Assembly (NCBI RefSeq): GCF_025854275.1
Contig: NZ_CP107567.1
Location: 5,704,001-5,768,000 of the forward strand
Direction: 5' to 3'
Length of the DNA: 64,000 nt
From: Streptomyces peucetius
GTDB taxonomy: Bacteria > Actinomycetota > Actinomycetes > Streptomycetales > Streptomycetaceae
Position 1 is the stretch's first letter, and every line of letters starts with the position of its first letter. A program made the position numbers and the translations under genes. A model generated the notes under the pieces. It had not been told where the DNA came from, ran no database searches, and was given only the letters and a program-made list of their open reading frames with translations. Shown here piece after piece: positions 52,019-61,276 of the stretch.

Positions 52019-55000
52019 GTGCACCTCAAGGCCATGACCCTGCGCGGTTTCAAGTCGTTCGCCTCGGCCACCACCCTGCGGTTCGAGCCCGGGATCACCT
52101 GTGTCGTGGGACCGAACGGCTCCGGCAAGTCCAATGTCGTGGACGCGCTGTCCTGGGTCATGGGCGAGCAGGGTGCCAAGTCGCTGCGCGGCGGCAAGAT
52201 GGAGGACGTCATCTTCGCCGGGACGACCGGCCGGCCGCCGCTCGGCCGCGCCGAGGTCTCCCTGACCATCGACAACTCCGACGGCGCCCTGCCGATCGAG
52301 TACGCCGAGGTCACCATCACGCGGATCATGTTCCGCAACGGCGGCAGCGAGTACCAGATCAACGGCGACACCTGCCGCCTCCTCGACATCCAGGAACTGC
52401 TGTCCGACTCCGGCATCGGGCGCGAGATGCACGTCATCGTCGGCCAGGGCCAGCTCGATTCCGTCCTGCACGCGGACCCGATGGGGCGCCGGGCCTTCAT
52501 CGAGGAGGCCGCCGGTGTCCTCAAGCACCGCAAGCGCAAGGAGAAGGCGCTGCGGAAACTAAACGCGATGCGGGCGAACCTGGCCCGTGTCCAGGACCTC
52601 ACCGACGAACTGCGCCGCCAGCTCAAGCCGCTCGGCCGGCAGGCGGCGGTGGCGAGACGGGCCGCCGTCATCCAGGCCGACCTGCGCGACGCCCGGCTCA
52701 GGCTGCTCGCCGACGATCTCGTACGGATGCGCGAGGCACTGCGTACCGAGGTGGCCGATGAGGCGGCGCTCAAGCAGCGCAAGGAGGCGGCGGAGGCCGA
52801 GCTCAAGGCGGCCCTGACCCGTGAGGCGGACCTCGAGGACGAGGTGCGGCGGCTCGCGCCCCGGCTCCAGCGCGCCCAGCAGAGCTGGTACGAACTCTCC
52901 CAGCTCGCCGAACGGGTGCGCGGCACGATCTCCCTGGCGGACGCCCGCGTGAAGAGCGCCACCGCGCCGCCGGTGGAGGAGCGGCGCGGCCGCGACCCGG
53001 AGGACATGGAGCGCGAGGCCGCCCGTGTCCGCGAGCAGGAGGCGGAGCTCGAGGCGGCGCTGGAGGCGGCGGAACGCGCCCTGGAGGACACCGTCGCGCA
53101 CCGCGCGGAACTCGAGCGGGAGCTGATCGCCGAGGAGCGGCGTCTCAAGGACGCGGCGCGGGCCATCGCCGACCGCCGCGAGGGGCTCGCCCGGCTCAGC
53201 GGGCAGGTCAACGCGGCCCGTTCGCGCGCGGCGTCGGCCCAGGCCGAGATCGACCGGCTGGCCGCCGCCCGCGACGAGGCCCGGGAACGTGCCGTCGCCG
53301 CGCAGGAGGAGTACGAGCAGCTCAAGGCTGAGGTCGACGCGCTCGACGCCGACGACTCGGAGCTCGCCGGACGGCACGAGGCGGCGAAGCGTAAACTGGC
53401 CGACGCGGAGGCGGCGCTGAGCGCTGCCCGCGAGGCGCTCACCACGGCGGAACGCGAGCGCGCGGCCGTGGCCGCCCGTCGCGAGGCGCTGGCGCTGGGC
53501 CTGCGGCGCAAGGACGGGACCGGGGCGCTCCTCGGCGCGCACGACCGGCTCAGCGGCCTGCTCGGCCCGGCCGCCGAGCTGCTCACGGTGACGCCCGGCT
53601 ACGAGATCCCGGTGGCGGCCGCGCTGGGGGCCGCGGCGGACGCGGTGGCCGTAGCCGACCCGTCCACGGCGGCCGAGGCGATCCGACTGCTCCGTAAGCA
53701 GGACGCCGGCCGCGCGGCGCTGCTCCTCGCCTCCGGGGACGACGCGCACGGTGCGACCGCGAACGATGCGGCCGCGGACGGCCACGGCGGCCCCCAGGAC
53801 CCGCAGGGGCCGCACGGGATCGACGCCGTGGGGCTCGTGCGCGGACCGGCGGAGCTGATGCCCGCCGTGCGGCGGCTGCTGCGCGGGACGGTGGTCGTGG
53901 GAACGCTCGAGGACGCGGAGGATCTGGTGTACGCGCGGCCCGGGCTCACCGCCGTGACCGCCGAAGGGGACGTGCTCGGGGCGCACTTCGCGCAGGGCGG
54001 GTCCGCCGGGGCTCCCAGCCTGCTCGAGGTGCAGGCCTCCGTCGACGAGGCGGCGGCCGAGCTCGAGGAGCTGGCGGGCCGGTGCGACGAGCTGGCCGCG
54101 GTCCAGCGGCAGGCCACCGCACGCCGCGCCGAATGCGCCGCGCTCGTGGAGGAGCTCGGGGAGCGGCGGCGCGTCGCCGACCGCGAGAAGTCGGCCGTCT
54201 CCGGACGGCTCGGCCGGTTGGCCGGTCAGGCCAAGGGCGCGGCCGGCGAGGCCGAGCGGACCGCCGCGGCCGCGGCGCGGGCCCAGGAAGCACTGGAGCG
54301 GGCGGCCCAGGAGGCGGAGGAGCTGGCCGAGCGGCTGCTCGTCGCCGAGGAGGCCCCGGTCGAGGAGGAGCCCGACACCCATGTGCGCGACCGGCTCGCC
54401 GCCGACGGTGCCAACGCCCGCCAGACGGAGATGGAGGCCCGCCTCCAGGTCCGTACGCACGAGGAGCGGGTTAAAGGCCTCGCGGGGCGCGCGGACGCGC
54501 TCGACCGGGGTGCGCGCGCCGAGCGCGAGGCGCGGGCCCGCGCGGAGCAGCGGCGCGCCCGGCTGCGGCACGAGGCCGAGGTCGCGGCGGCCGTCGCCGC
54601 CGGCGCCCGTCAGCTGCTGGCCCACGTCGAGGTGTCGCTGGTGCGGGCCGAGGCCGAGCGCACCGCGGCCGAGGCCGCCAAAGGGGAGCGGGAGCGGGAG
54701 CTGACCGCAGCCCGCGGCGCCGGACGCGACCTCAAGAGCGAGCTCGACAAGCTGACCGACTCGGTGCACCGCGGGGAGGTGCTGGGTGCGGAGAAGCGGC
54801 TGAGGATCGAGCAGCTGGAGGCGAAGGCCCTGGAGGAGCTCGGTGTCGAGCCGGCCGGGCTGGTGTCCGAGTACGGCCCGGACCAGCTCGTTCCGCCGTC
54901 GCCGCCCGCGGAGGGCGAGGAGCTGCCCGAGGACCCGGAGCACCCCAGGAACCAGCCGCGGCGTTTCGTCCGCGCGGAACAGGAAAAGCGCCTCAAGTCG

Positions 55001-55615
55001 GCCGAGCGGGCGTATCAACAGCTCGGAAAGGTGAATCCGCTCGCACTGGAGGAGTTCGCGGCGCTGGAGGAGCGCCACCAGTTCCTGTCGGAGCAGCTCG
55101 AGGACCTGAAGAAGACGCGCGCCGACCTTCTCCAGGTGGTGAAGGAGGTGGACGAACGCGTCGAGCAGGTCTTCACCGAGGCCTACCGGGACACCGCCCG
55201 CGAGTTCGAGGGCGTCTTCTCCCGGCTCTTCCCCGGCGGGGAAGGGCGGCTCGTACTGACCGACCCCGACAACATGCTCACCACGGGTGTGGACGTCGAG
55301 GCGCGGCCGCCCGGCAAGAAGGTCAAGCGGCTGTCGCTGCTGTCGGGCGGGGAGCGGTCACTGACCGCCGTGGCCATGCTGGTGTCGATCTTCAAGGCCC
55401 GGCCGAGCCCGTTCTATGTGATGGACGAGGTGGAGGCGGCGCTCGACGACACGAACCTCCAACGGCTGATCCGCATCATGCAGGAGCTCCAGGAGAGCTC
55501 GCAGCTGATCGTGATCACGCACCAGAAGCGGACCATGGAGGTCGCGGATGCGCTCTACGGCGTCTCGATGCAGGGCGACGGCGTCTCCAAGGTCATCAGC
55601 CAGCGTCTTCGCTGA
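52019..55615 (+). CDS. smc: Chromosome segregation protein SMC
   Basis: 1198 residues. N-terminal ATPase lobe with Walker A GPNGSGKSNVVDALSW (about 32-47), coiled coil (Glu/Arg/Ala-rich, about 165-500), a hinge near 510-650 (YEIPVAAALGAAADAVAV, ARPGLTAVTAEGDVLG), returning coiled coil, and the C-terminal lobe with signature LSLLSGGERSLTAVAM (about 1104) and Walker B PFYVMDEVEAALDD (about 1130). Condenses and segregates the chromosome with ScpAB. GTG at 52019 lacks a clear Shine-Dalgarno; TAGAGT ends eight bases upstream. Confidence 0.97.
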   Translation: MHLKAMTLRGFKSFASATTLRFEPGITCVVGPNGSGKSNVVDALSWVMGEQGAKSLRGGKMEDVIFAGTTGRPPLGRAEVSLTIDNSDGALPIEYAEVTITRIMFRNGGSEYQINGDTCRLLDIQELLSDSGIGREMHVIVGQGQLDSVLHADPMGRRAFIEEAAGVLKHRKRKEKALRKLNAMRANLARVQDLTDELRRQLKPLGRQAAVARRAAVIQADLRDARLRLLADDLVRMREALRTEVADEAALKQRKEAAEAELKAALTREADLEDEVRRLAPRLQRAQQSWYELSQLAERVRGTISLADARVKSATAPPVEERRGRDPEDMEREAARVREQEAELEAALEAAERALEDTVAHRAELERELIAEERRLKDAARAIADRREGLARLSGQVNAARSRAASAQAEIDRLAAARDEARERAVAAQEEYEQLKAEVDALDADDSELAGRHEAAKRKLADAEAALSAAREALTTAERERAAVAARREALALGLRRKDGTGALLGAHDRLSGLLGPAAELLTVTPGYEIPVAAALGAAADAVAVADPSTAAEAIRLLRKQDAGRAALLLASGDDAHGATANDAAADGHGGPQDPQGPHGIDAVGLVRGPAELMPAVRRLLRGTVVVGTLEDAEDLVYARPGLTAVTAEGDVLGAHFAQGGSAGAPSLLEVQASVDEAAAELEELAGRCDELAAVQRQATARRAECAALVEELGERRRVADREKSAVSGRLGRLAGQAKGAAGEAERTAAAAARAQEALERAAQEAEELAERLLVAEEAPVEEEPDTHVRDRLAADGANARQTEMEARLQVRTHEERVKGLAGRADALDRGARAEREARARAEQRRARLRHEAEVAAAVAAGARQLLAHVEVSLVRAEAERTAAEAAKGERERELTAARGAGRDLKSELDKLTDSVHRGEVLGAEKRLRIEQLEAKALEELGVEPAGLVSEYGPDQLVPPSPPAEGEELPEDPEHPRNQPRRFVRAEQEKRLKSAERAYQQLGKVNPLALEEFAALEERHQFLSEQLEDLKKTRADLLQVVKEVDERVEQVFTEAYRDTAREFEGVFSRLFPGGEGRLVLTDPDNMLTTGVDVEARPPGKKVKRLSLLSGGERSLTAVAMLVSIFKARPSPFYVMDEVEAALDDTNLQRLIRIMQELQESSQLIVITHQKRTMEVADALYGVSMQGDGVSKVISQRLR

Positions 55616-55698
55616 CGCTCCGCTGCCGCCTGTCCAACTCTTCATTACTTGAAAGCAAGCCGACTCGCCGTCACGTAAAGCTGATTCCAGTCAAGGTC

Positions 55699-55752
55699 TT
55701 GACTTCGAAACTTGAAGGCATAGTCTCTGCAACGTTGCTTTTACCTTCAAGT
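55699..55752 (+). promoter_or_regulatory. glcP promoter with flanking palindromic operator
   Basis: -35 TTGACT (55699-55704), 16-bp spacer, -10 TAGTCT (55721-55726). ACTTGAAGG (55710-55718) lies inside the spacer and its complement CCTTCAAGT at 55744-55752, downstream of the expected start. Related half sites ACTTGAAAG (55647-55655) and CACTTGAGG (55777-55785) and a palindrome TCAAG-GT-CTTGA (55691-55702) lie nearby. This is a repressor-type layout. Confidence 0.55.
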
Positions 55753-55835
55753 GGTGCGCGACCTGTACCTGTGCGCCACTTGAGGGGCTCGCCCCCCACG
55801 CCCGGCGACGCGGCCGGGCGCCCCCAGGAGTACAC

Positions 55836-57257
55836 GTGACCAGCACTGCGCAGCCGCCACCGGAATCCGGGGCCCGCACGGCCCACCCCGACCACCTCGG
55901 GCATGTCATCTTCATCACGGCCGCCGCCGCGATGGGCGGTTTCCTCTTCGGTTACGACAGCTCAGTGATCAACGGCGCCGTCGAAGCGATCCGCGACCGC
56001 TACGAGATCGGCTCCGGAACACTCGCCCAGGTCATCGCCGTCGCCCTGATCGGCTGCGCCGTCGGCGCCGCCACCGCCGGCCGGATCGCCGACCGCATCG
56101 GGCGCATCCGCTGCATGCAGATCGCGGCCGTGCTGTTCACCGCCAGCGCCATCGGCTCCGCGCTCCCGTTCGCGCTCTGGGACCTCGCCCTGTGGCGGAC
56201 CGTCGGCGGCTTCGCCATCGGCATGGCCTCCGTGATCGGCCCCGCCTACATCGCGGAGGTCTCCCCGCCCGCGTACCGCGGACGGCTCGCCTCCTTCCAG
56301 CAGGCCGCGATCGTCATCGGCATCGCCGTCTCCCAGCTGGTGAACTACGGCGTCCTGCAGCTCGCCGACGGCAAGCAGCGCGGTGAGATCGGCGGCCTCG
56401 AGGCCTGGCAGTGGATGCTGGGCGTGGAGGTCGTCCCGGCTGTGCTCTACGGACTGCTGTCCTTCGCGATCCCCGAGTCGCCCCGCTTCCTCATCTCCGT
56501 CGGCAAGGTGGGCCGGGCGAGGCAGGTCCTCTCCGAGGTCGAGGGCAAGAAGGTCGACCTCGACGCCCGCGTCGCCGAGATCGACCACGCGATGCGCCGT
56601 GAGCACAAGTCCACTTTCCGCGATCTGCTCGGCAGTCGCTTCGGCTTCCTGCCCATCGTCTGGATCGGCATCGGGCTCTCGGTCTTCCAGCAACTCGTCG
56701 GCATCAACGTCGCCTTCTACTACTCGGCGACCCTGTGGCAGTCCGTGGGCGTGAACCCTTCCAGCTCGTTCTTCTACTCGTTCACCACGTCGATCATCAA
56801 CATCATCGGCACCGTGATCGCGATGGTGCTGGTCGACCGGATCGGCCGCCGGCCCCTCGCACTCATCGGCTCCACCGGTATGGCGATCGCGCTGGCCCTG
56901 GAGGCCTGGGCCTTCTCCGCCGACCTCGTCGACGGCAAGCTGCCCGAGACACAGGGCGTCGTGGCCCTGATTGCCGCCCACGCCTTCGTGCTCTTCTTCG
57001 CGCTCTCGTGGGGCGTCGTGGTCTGGGTCCTCCTCGGCGAGATGTTCCCGAACCGCATCCGCGCCGCCGCCCTCGGCGTCGCCGCCTCCGCGCAGTGGAT
57101 CGCCAACTGGACCATCACCGCGAGCTTCCCGAGCCTCGCGGACTGGAACCTCTCCGGCACCTATGTGATCTACACGGTCTTCGCCGTGCTCTCGATCCCC
57201 TTCGTACTCCGGTACGTCAAGGAGACGAAGGGCAAGGCGTTGGAGGAGATGGGCTAA
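55836..57257 (+). CDS. glcP: MFS sugar porter, probable glucose permease GlcP
   Basis: 473 residues with about 12 membrane helices. Sugar-porter signatures are present: FGYDSSVINGAV (about 28-39), ADRIGRIRC (about 86), PESPRFLI (about 212), QQLVGINVAFYYSATL (about 286-301) and VDRIGRRPLALIG (about 332). Best match in memory is the Streptomyces H+-coupled glucose permease GlcP, the main glucose importer in the genus. GTG with CCAGGAG upstream. The promoter carries palindromic repeats consistent with sugar-dependent repression. Confidence 0.9.
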   Translation: MTSTAQPPPESGARTAHPDHLGHVIFITAAAAMGGFLFGYDSSVINGAVEAIRDRYEIGSGTLAQVIAVALIGCAVGAATAGRIADRIGRIRCMQIAAVLFTASAIGSALPFALWDLALWRTVGGFAIGMASVIGPAYIAEVSPPAYRGRLASFQQAAIVIGIAVSQLVNYGVLQLADGKQRGEIGGLEAWQWMLGVEVVPAVLYGLLSFAIPESPRFLISVGKVGRARQVLSEVEGKKVDLDARVAEIDHAMRREHKSTFRDLLGSRFGFLPIVWIGIGLSVFQQLVGINVAFYYSATLWQSVGVNPSSSFFYSFTTSIINIIGTVIAMVLVDRIGRRPLALIGSTGMAIALALEAWAFSADLVDGKLPETQGVVALIAAHAFVLFFALSWGVVVWVLLGEMFPNRIRAAALGVAASAQWIANWTITASFPSLADWNLSGTYVIYTVFAVLSIPFVLRYVKETKGKALEEMG

Positions 57258-57286
57258 TCCCCGCTGCCCCTCTCCTCGGCACGGAA

Positions 57287-57319
57287 ACTGCCCCGGCTCA
57301 GCGCGTGAGCCGGGGCAGT
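57287..57319. terminator. Bidirectional hairpin between glcP and the LLM oxidoreductase gene
   Basis: ACTGCCCCGGCTCA (57287-57300) pairs perfectly with 57306-57319, loop GCGCG. It overlaps the stop codon of the minus-strand gene. Confidence 0.8.
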
Positions 57320-58269
57320 ACCCGTTCGCACAGCAGCCGGAGGCTGCGCCTGCCCTCGTCCAGTGGCATACCGCCGCACAGCGGATGCAGCACCAGGCCG
57401 GCGGCGCCCAGCCCCACGCACTCGTCCGGTGTCACGATCCGGTACACACCCTCGCCGCGCAGCTCCTCGACCGTCGTCGCCGAGGAACGCACCGCGGAGC
57501 GGATGCCGTGCGACTGCCAGGAGGCATAGGTCCGCGCCTCGTGCAGGAAGTGTTTCCCGTACAGCGCCCACGCGCGGTCCGGGTCCTGTGAGAGGTGCAG
57601 CAGCGGCGTCTTCTCCGCGGGCATCATGCAGAACCCCCCGGTCCCGTACTCGGCCCGCCGCTCCTCGTAGTACGCCTCCAGTTCCGGCAGATGGGCGCTG
57701 GGGAAGAACGGCAGCCCGAAGCGGGCCGCCCTGCGCGCCGCCGCCCGTGAGGACCCGCCGACCAGCAGCGTCGGGTGCGGCCGGCTGTACGGGCGCGGGG
57801 TGACCCGCACGGTACGGCCCCGGTACCTGAAGCTCTCACCGGTCCAGGCCGCCAGCAGCGTCTCGAGCAGCTCGTCCTGGAGCGCCCCGCGCCGGGTCCA
57901 GTCCACGCCCAGCTGCTCGTACTCCCGCGGCCGGTAGCCGATGCCGGCGACGGTGACCAGCCGGCCCTCGCCGATCAGGTCCAGCACGGCGAGATCCTCC
58001 GCCAGCCGCAGTGGGTCGTGCAGCGGGCCGATGATCGCGGAGATCGTCACCGCGATACGGCGGGTGGCTCCGAGGACCGCGCCGGCGAAGGTCAGCGGGG
58101 ACGGCAGCCAGTTGTCGCCGGCGCCGTGGTGCTCCTCGGTCTGGACCGTGTCGACGCCGTGGCCGTCGGCGTAGGCGGCCATCTCCAGGGCCGCCCGGTA
58201 GCGGGCCGCGAGGGTCTTCGGTGTCGCGGCAGGGTCGGCCAGGTTGAACCGGACCACCGTGAAGGCCAT
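57298..58269 (-). CDS. LLM-class flavin/F420-dependent oxidoreductase
   Basis: 323 residues, bacterial luciferase-like TIM barrel. Visible are FNLADP near the start, TVQTEEHHGAGDNWLPSPLTFAGAVLGAT (about 42-70), ISAIIGPLHDPLRLAEDLAVLDLIGEGRLVTVAGIGYRPREYEQLG (about 78-123) and PTLLVGGSSRAAARRAARFGLPFF. Whether it uses FMN or F420 cannot be told, though cofC shows the organism makes F420. ATG 58269 after GGAGGGGG. 59 bp downstream of the permease gene on the same strand, so it may act on the imported base. Confidence 0.85.
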   Translation of the reverse strand: MAFTVVRFNLADPAATPKTLAARYRAALEMAAYADGHGVDTVQTEEHHGAGDNWLPSPLTFAGAVLGATRRIAVTISAIIGPLHDPLRLAEDLAVLDLIGEGRLVTVAGIGYRPREYEQLGVDWTRRGALQDELLETLLAAWTGESFRYRGRTVRVTPRPYSRPHPTLLVGGSSRAAARRAARFGLPFFPSAHLPELEAYYEERRAEYGTGGFCMMPAEKTPLLHLSQDPDRAWALYGKHFLHEARTYASWQSHGIRSAVRSSATTVEELRGEGVYRIVTPDECVGLGAAGLVLHPLCGGMPLDEGRRSLRLLCERVLPRLTR

Positions 58270-58328
58270 GGGACGTCCCCCTCCGCCGGGTGTGGGCATG
58301 GCGAAGGGGGACGTTAGCTGACATGGCG

Positions 58329-59792
58329 TCAGATGGGCAGGGGTGCGGCCTCCCGCTCGGACGCGGCCTCCTCAGGTCCGGCCGCCGGTCCCGCCGTCGC
58401 GGCCGGCGTCCGCGGCAGCACGGCGTACAGCGCCGCCGCCAGCACGATCGTCGCGGCCCAGCCCAGCCCGTTCTCGCCGATCCACGACGAGGCGAGCGGA
58501 CCGGCGAACCAGTCGACCCTGGTGAACAGCAGCCCCACCACCAGCGCGACGGCCCACGCGATCATCGCCTGCCAGGCGAACCCGCCGCGGTACCAGTAGG
58601 CGCTGGTGCGGGTGGTGTCCATCAGCGCCTCGCCGTCGTAAACGGGCCTGCGCAGCATGTCGACGCCGAAGACCCCGATCCATGCGGAGAACGCCACCGC
58701 CAGCAGAGTCAGGAACGAGACGAACGAGCCGATGAAACTGGTGGCCACGACCATCAGCAGGAAGCCGAAGACCAGGCTGATCAGCGCGTTGACGCTGACG
58801 GCCCAGGCCCGAGGCACCTTGATGCCCAGGGTCTGCGCGGTGAAGCCGGCCGAGTACATCGACATCGAGTTGATCAGCAGCATGCCCACGAGCGCGATGA
58901 GCAGGTACGGGACCGCGAGCCACATCGGCAGGATCTCGCCGATGAAGGCGACCGGGTCCTGGGCGCTCGCCAGGTCGGGTGTGGCGACCGCCATCACCGC
59001 GCCCATCAGCACCATCGGCAGGACGACGATGCCGGCGCCGCCGACGGTGGCGCCCACCATCGCCCGGCCGGACGCGGTGCGGGGCAGGTACCGGGTGAAG
59101 TCCGGGCCCGAGGGAACCCAGCTGATGCCGCCCGCCGCGATGGTGCCGATACCGGCCACCATCATCGCCGTCGAGCCGGCCGGCTTGTCGAAGACGGCGG
59201 ACCAGTCGGTACGGGCGACCAGGTAGACCAGGACCAGCACGCTGAACGCGCCGAACAGGTACGTCGACCACTTGCTGCACACCTGCAGGGCGTTGATGCC
59301 GAGACCGGAGACGAGGAACGTGCAGGCGACGAAGAGCAGCAGCGTCGTGACGATCAGGGCCGTGTTGCCGCGGACGCCGAAGAGCAGATCCAGCACGGTC
59401 AGCACCGCGTAGGCGCCGGTGACCGCGTTGATCGTCTCCCAGCCCCAGCGCGCCACCCAGATCAGCGAGCCGGGGAAGAGGTTCCCGCGCTGCCCGAAGA
59501 CGGCGCGCGACAGGGCCATGCCGGGGGAGCCGCCGCGCTTGCCCGCGATCGAGATCAGGCCCACGATCCCGTACGAGAGGACGGGGGCGGCGACGGCGAC
59601 GACCAGCACCTGCCAGAAGTTGAGACCGTTGAAGACGATCAGGCCAGCGCCCATCGTCAGCAGCAGCACGCTGATGTTGGCGGCGACCCAGGTGGGGAAC
59701 AGCTCACGGACGTGACCGGTGCGCTCGCCGTCGGGGACGGGTTCGAGGCCGCGGGTCTCTATCGCGCCTTCGGATTCGGAGGCGTGGGGCAT
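58329..59792 (-). CDS. NCS1-family nucleobase:cation symporter
   Basis: 487 residues, about 12 hydrophobic helices. NCS1 features include FPTWVAANISVLLLTMGAGL (about 32-51), SPGMALSRAVFGQRGNLFPGSLIWVARWGWETINAVTGAY (about 89-128) and SWVPSGPDFTRYLPR (about 219). The family imports cytosine, purines, allantoin, hydantoins or thiamine precursors with H+ or Na+. ATG 59792 with GGAG eight bases upstream. Heads a two-gene unit with the LLM oxidoreductase; divergent from ftsY. Confidence 0.88.
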   Translation of the reverse strand: MPHASESEGAIETRGLEPVPDGERTGHVRELFPTWVAANISVLLLTMGAGLIVFNGLNFWQVLVVAVAAPVLSYGIVGLISIAGKRGGSPGMALSRAVFGQRGNLFPGSLIWVARWGWETINAVTGAYAVLTVLDLLFGVRGNTALIVTTLLLFVACTFLVSGLGINALQVCSKWSTYLFGAFSVLVLVYLVARTDWSAVFDKPAGSTAMMVAGIGTIAAGGISWVPSGPDFTRYLPRTASGRAMVGATVGGAGIVVLPMVLMGAVMAVATPDLASAQDPVAFIGEILPMWLAVPYLLIALVGMLLINSMSMYSAGFTAQTLGIKVPRAWAVSVNALISLVFGFLLMVVATSFIGSFVSFLTLLAVAFSAWIGVFGVDMLRRPVYDGEALMDTTRTSAYWYRGGFAWQAMIAWAVALVVGLLFTRVDWFAGPLASSWIGENGLGWAATIVLAAALYAVLPRTPAATAGPAAGPEEAASEREAAPLPI

Positions 59793-59963
59793 GGAAGGGC
59801 TCCGTAGCGGGGTGGGGGACACCGGAGGGGGCAGCCGGGAGAGGACCCGGAACCCCCAAGCATCGTACGAACAGCCCAAAACGTCCAAATGGGTGAGGTC
59901 GGCTTTGTGGGATCGTCCGAGGGCCTCGTGCGCGGGCGCCGGTGGCCGATACTGGACCGCGTT

Positions 59964-61187
59964 ATGGAAATCGTCATCCTTGCCGTAGTCATCGCCCTGG
60001 TCGCGATCGGCGTGATCAGCGGCCTCGTAGTCAGCAGCCGCAAGAAGAAGCAGCTGCCCCCGCAGGCGCCGCCGAGCTCGCCGACCATCACTGCTCCGCC
60101 CGCCGAACCACATGTCGGCGACGAGGCGGAGACACCGCGGGAGGAACCCCGCCGCACCATCGAGGAGGTCGACCTCCCGACGGCCGAGGAAGCCGTCGAA
60201 ACCCCTGTGGCCGTCGAGGACCCGGTCGTCGCCGAGGCCCCCGCGCCCGCCGTCGAGATCCCGGAGCCGACCGCCGGCCGGCTCGTCCGGCTCCGTGCCC
60301 GTCTCGCCCGTTCCCAGAACACCCTCGGCAAGGGGCTCCTCACGCTCCTGTCCCGTGAACACCTCGACGAGGACACCTGGGAGGAGATCGAGGACACGCT
60401 GCTCACCGCCGACGTCGGCGTCGCCCCCACCCAGGAGCTCGTCGAGCGGCTGCGCGAGCGGGTGAAGGTGCTCGGCACGCGTACGCCCGAGCAGCTGCGC
60501 ACCCTGCTCCGCGAGGAGCTGCTGCACCTCGTGGGCACGGACGCCGACCGCGCGGTCAAGACCGAGAGCGGTCTCGACACGCCCGCCGTCGTCATGGTCG
60601 TCGGTGTGAACGGCACCGGTAAGACCACCACCACCGGCAAGCTCGCCCGCGTTCTCGTCGCGGACGGCCGCTCGGTCGTGCTGGGCGCCGCGGACACCTT
60701 CCGCGCCGCCGCCGCCGACCAGCTGCAGACCTGGGGCGAGCGCGTCGGCGCCCGCACCGTACGGGGGCCCGAGGCCGGCGACCCGGCCTCGGTCGCGTTC
60801 GACTCGGTCAAGGAGGGCATCGCCGAGGGCGCGGACGTCGTACTCATCGACACCGCCGGCCGGCTGCACACCAAGACCGGCCTGATGGACGAGCTCGGCA
60901 AGGTCAAGCGGGTCGTGGAGAAGCACGGTCCGCTGGACGAGGTCCTGCTCGTCCTGGACGCCACCACCGGCCAGAACGGCCTGGTGCAGGCGCGGGTCTT
61001 CGCCGAGGTCGTCGACATCACCGGCATCGTGCTGACCAAGCTGGACGGCACCGCCAAGGGCGGCATCGTCGTCGCTGTCCAGCGCGAGCTGGGTGTGCCC
61101 GTCAAGCTCGTGGGTCTGGGCGAGGGCGCGGACGACCTGGCGCCGTTCGAGCCCGAGGCGTTCGTCGACGCGCTGATCGGCGACTGA
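59964..61187 (+). CDS. ftsY: Signal recognition particle receptor FtsY
   Basis: 407 residues. N-terminal membrane helix EIVILAVVIALVAIGVISGL (about 2-21), a Lys patch, an acidic A domain (about 35-115), then the NG domain: VGVNGTGKTTTTGKLARVL (about 213-231), GAADTFRAAAADQL (about 243), LIDTAGRLHTK (about 294) and LTKLDGTAKGGI (about 356). Docks SRP-ribosome complexes at the membrane. The ATG has no ribosome site; GATACT ends ten bases upstream, so a very short leader is likely. Confidence 0.96.
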   Translation: MEIVILAVVIALVAIGVISGLVVSSRKKKQLPPQAPPSSPTITAPPAEPHVGDEAETPREEPRRTIEEVDLPTAEEAVETPVAVEDPVVAEAPAPAVEIPEPTAGRLVRLRARLARSQNTLGKGLLTLLSREHLDEDTWEEIEDTLLTADVGVAPTQELVERLRERVKVLGTRTPEQLRTLLREELLHLVGTDADRAVKTESGLDTPAVVMVVGVNGTGKTTTTGKLARVLVADGRSVVLGAADTFRAAAADQLQTWGERVGARTVRGPEAGDPASVAFDSVKEGIAEGADVVLIDTAGRLHTKTGLMDELGKVKRVVEKHGPLDEVLLVLDATTGQNGLVQARVFAEVVDITGIVLTKLDGTAKGGIVVAVQRELGVPVKLVGLGEGADDLAPFEPEAFVDALIGD

Positions 61188-61228
61188 CCGGGGCCGTTCG
61201 CCTCGCCCGCGGGGGAAGCGCCGTACCG

Positions 61229-61264
61229 GAAAGCGCCCGGCCGACATGGCGGCCGGGCGCTTTC
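61229..61264. terminator. Bidirectional hairpin after ftsY
   Basis: GAAAGCGCCCGGCCG (61229-61243) pairs perfectly with 61250-61264, loop ACATGG. Confidence 0.8.
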
Positions 61265-61276
61265 GCGCGCGAGGGG

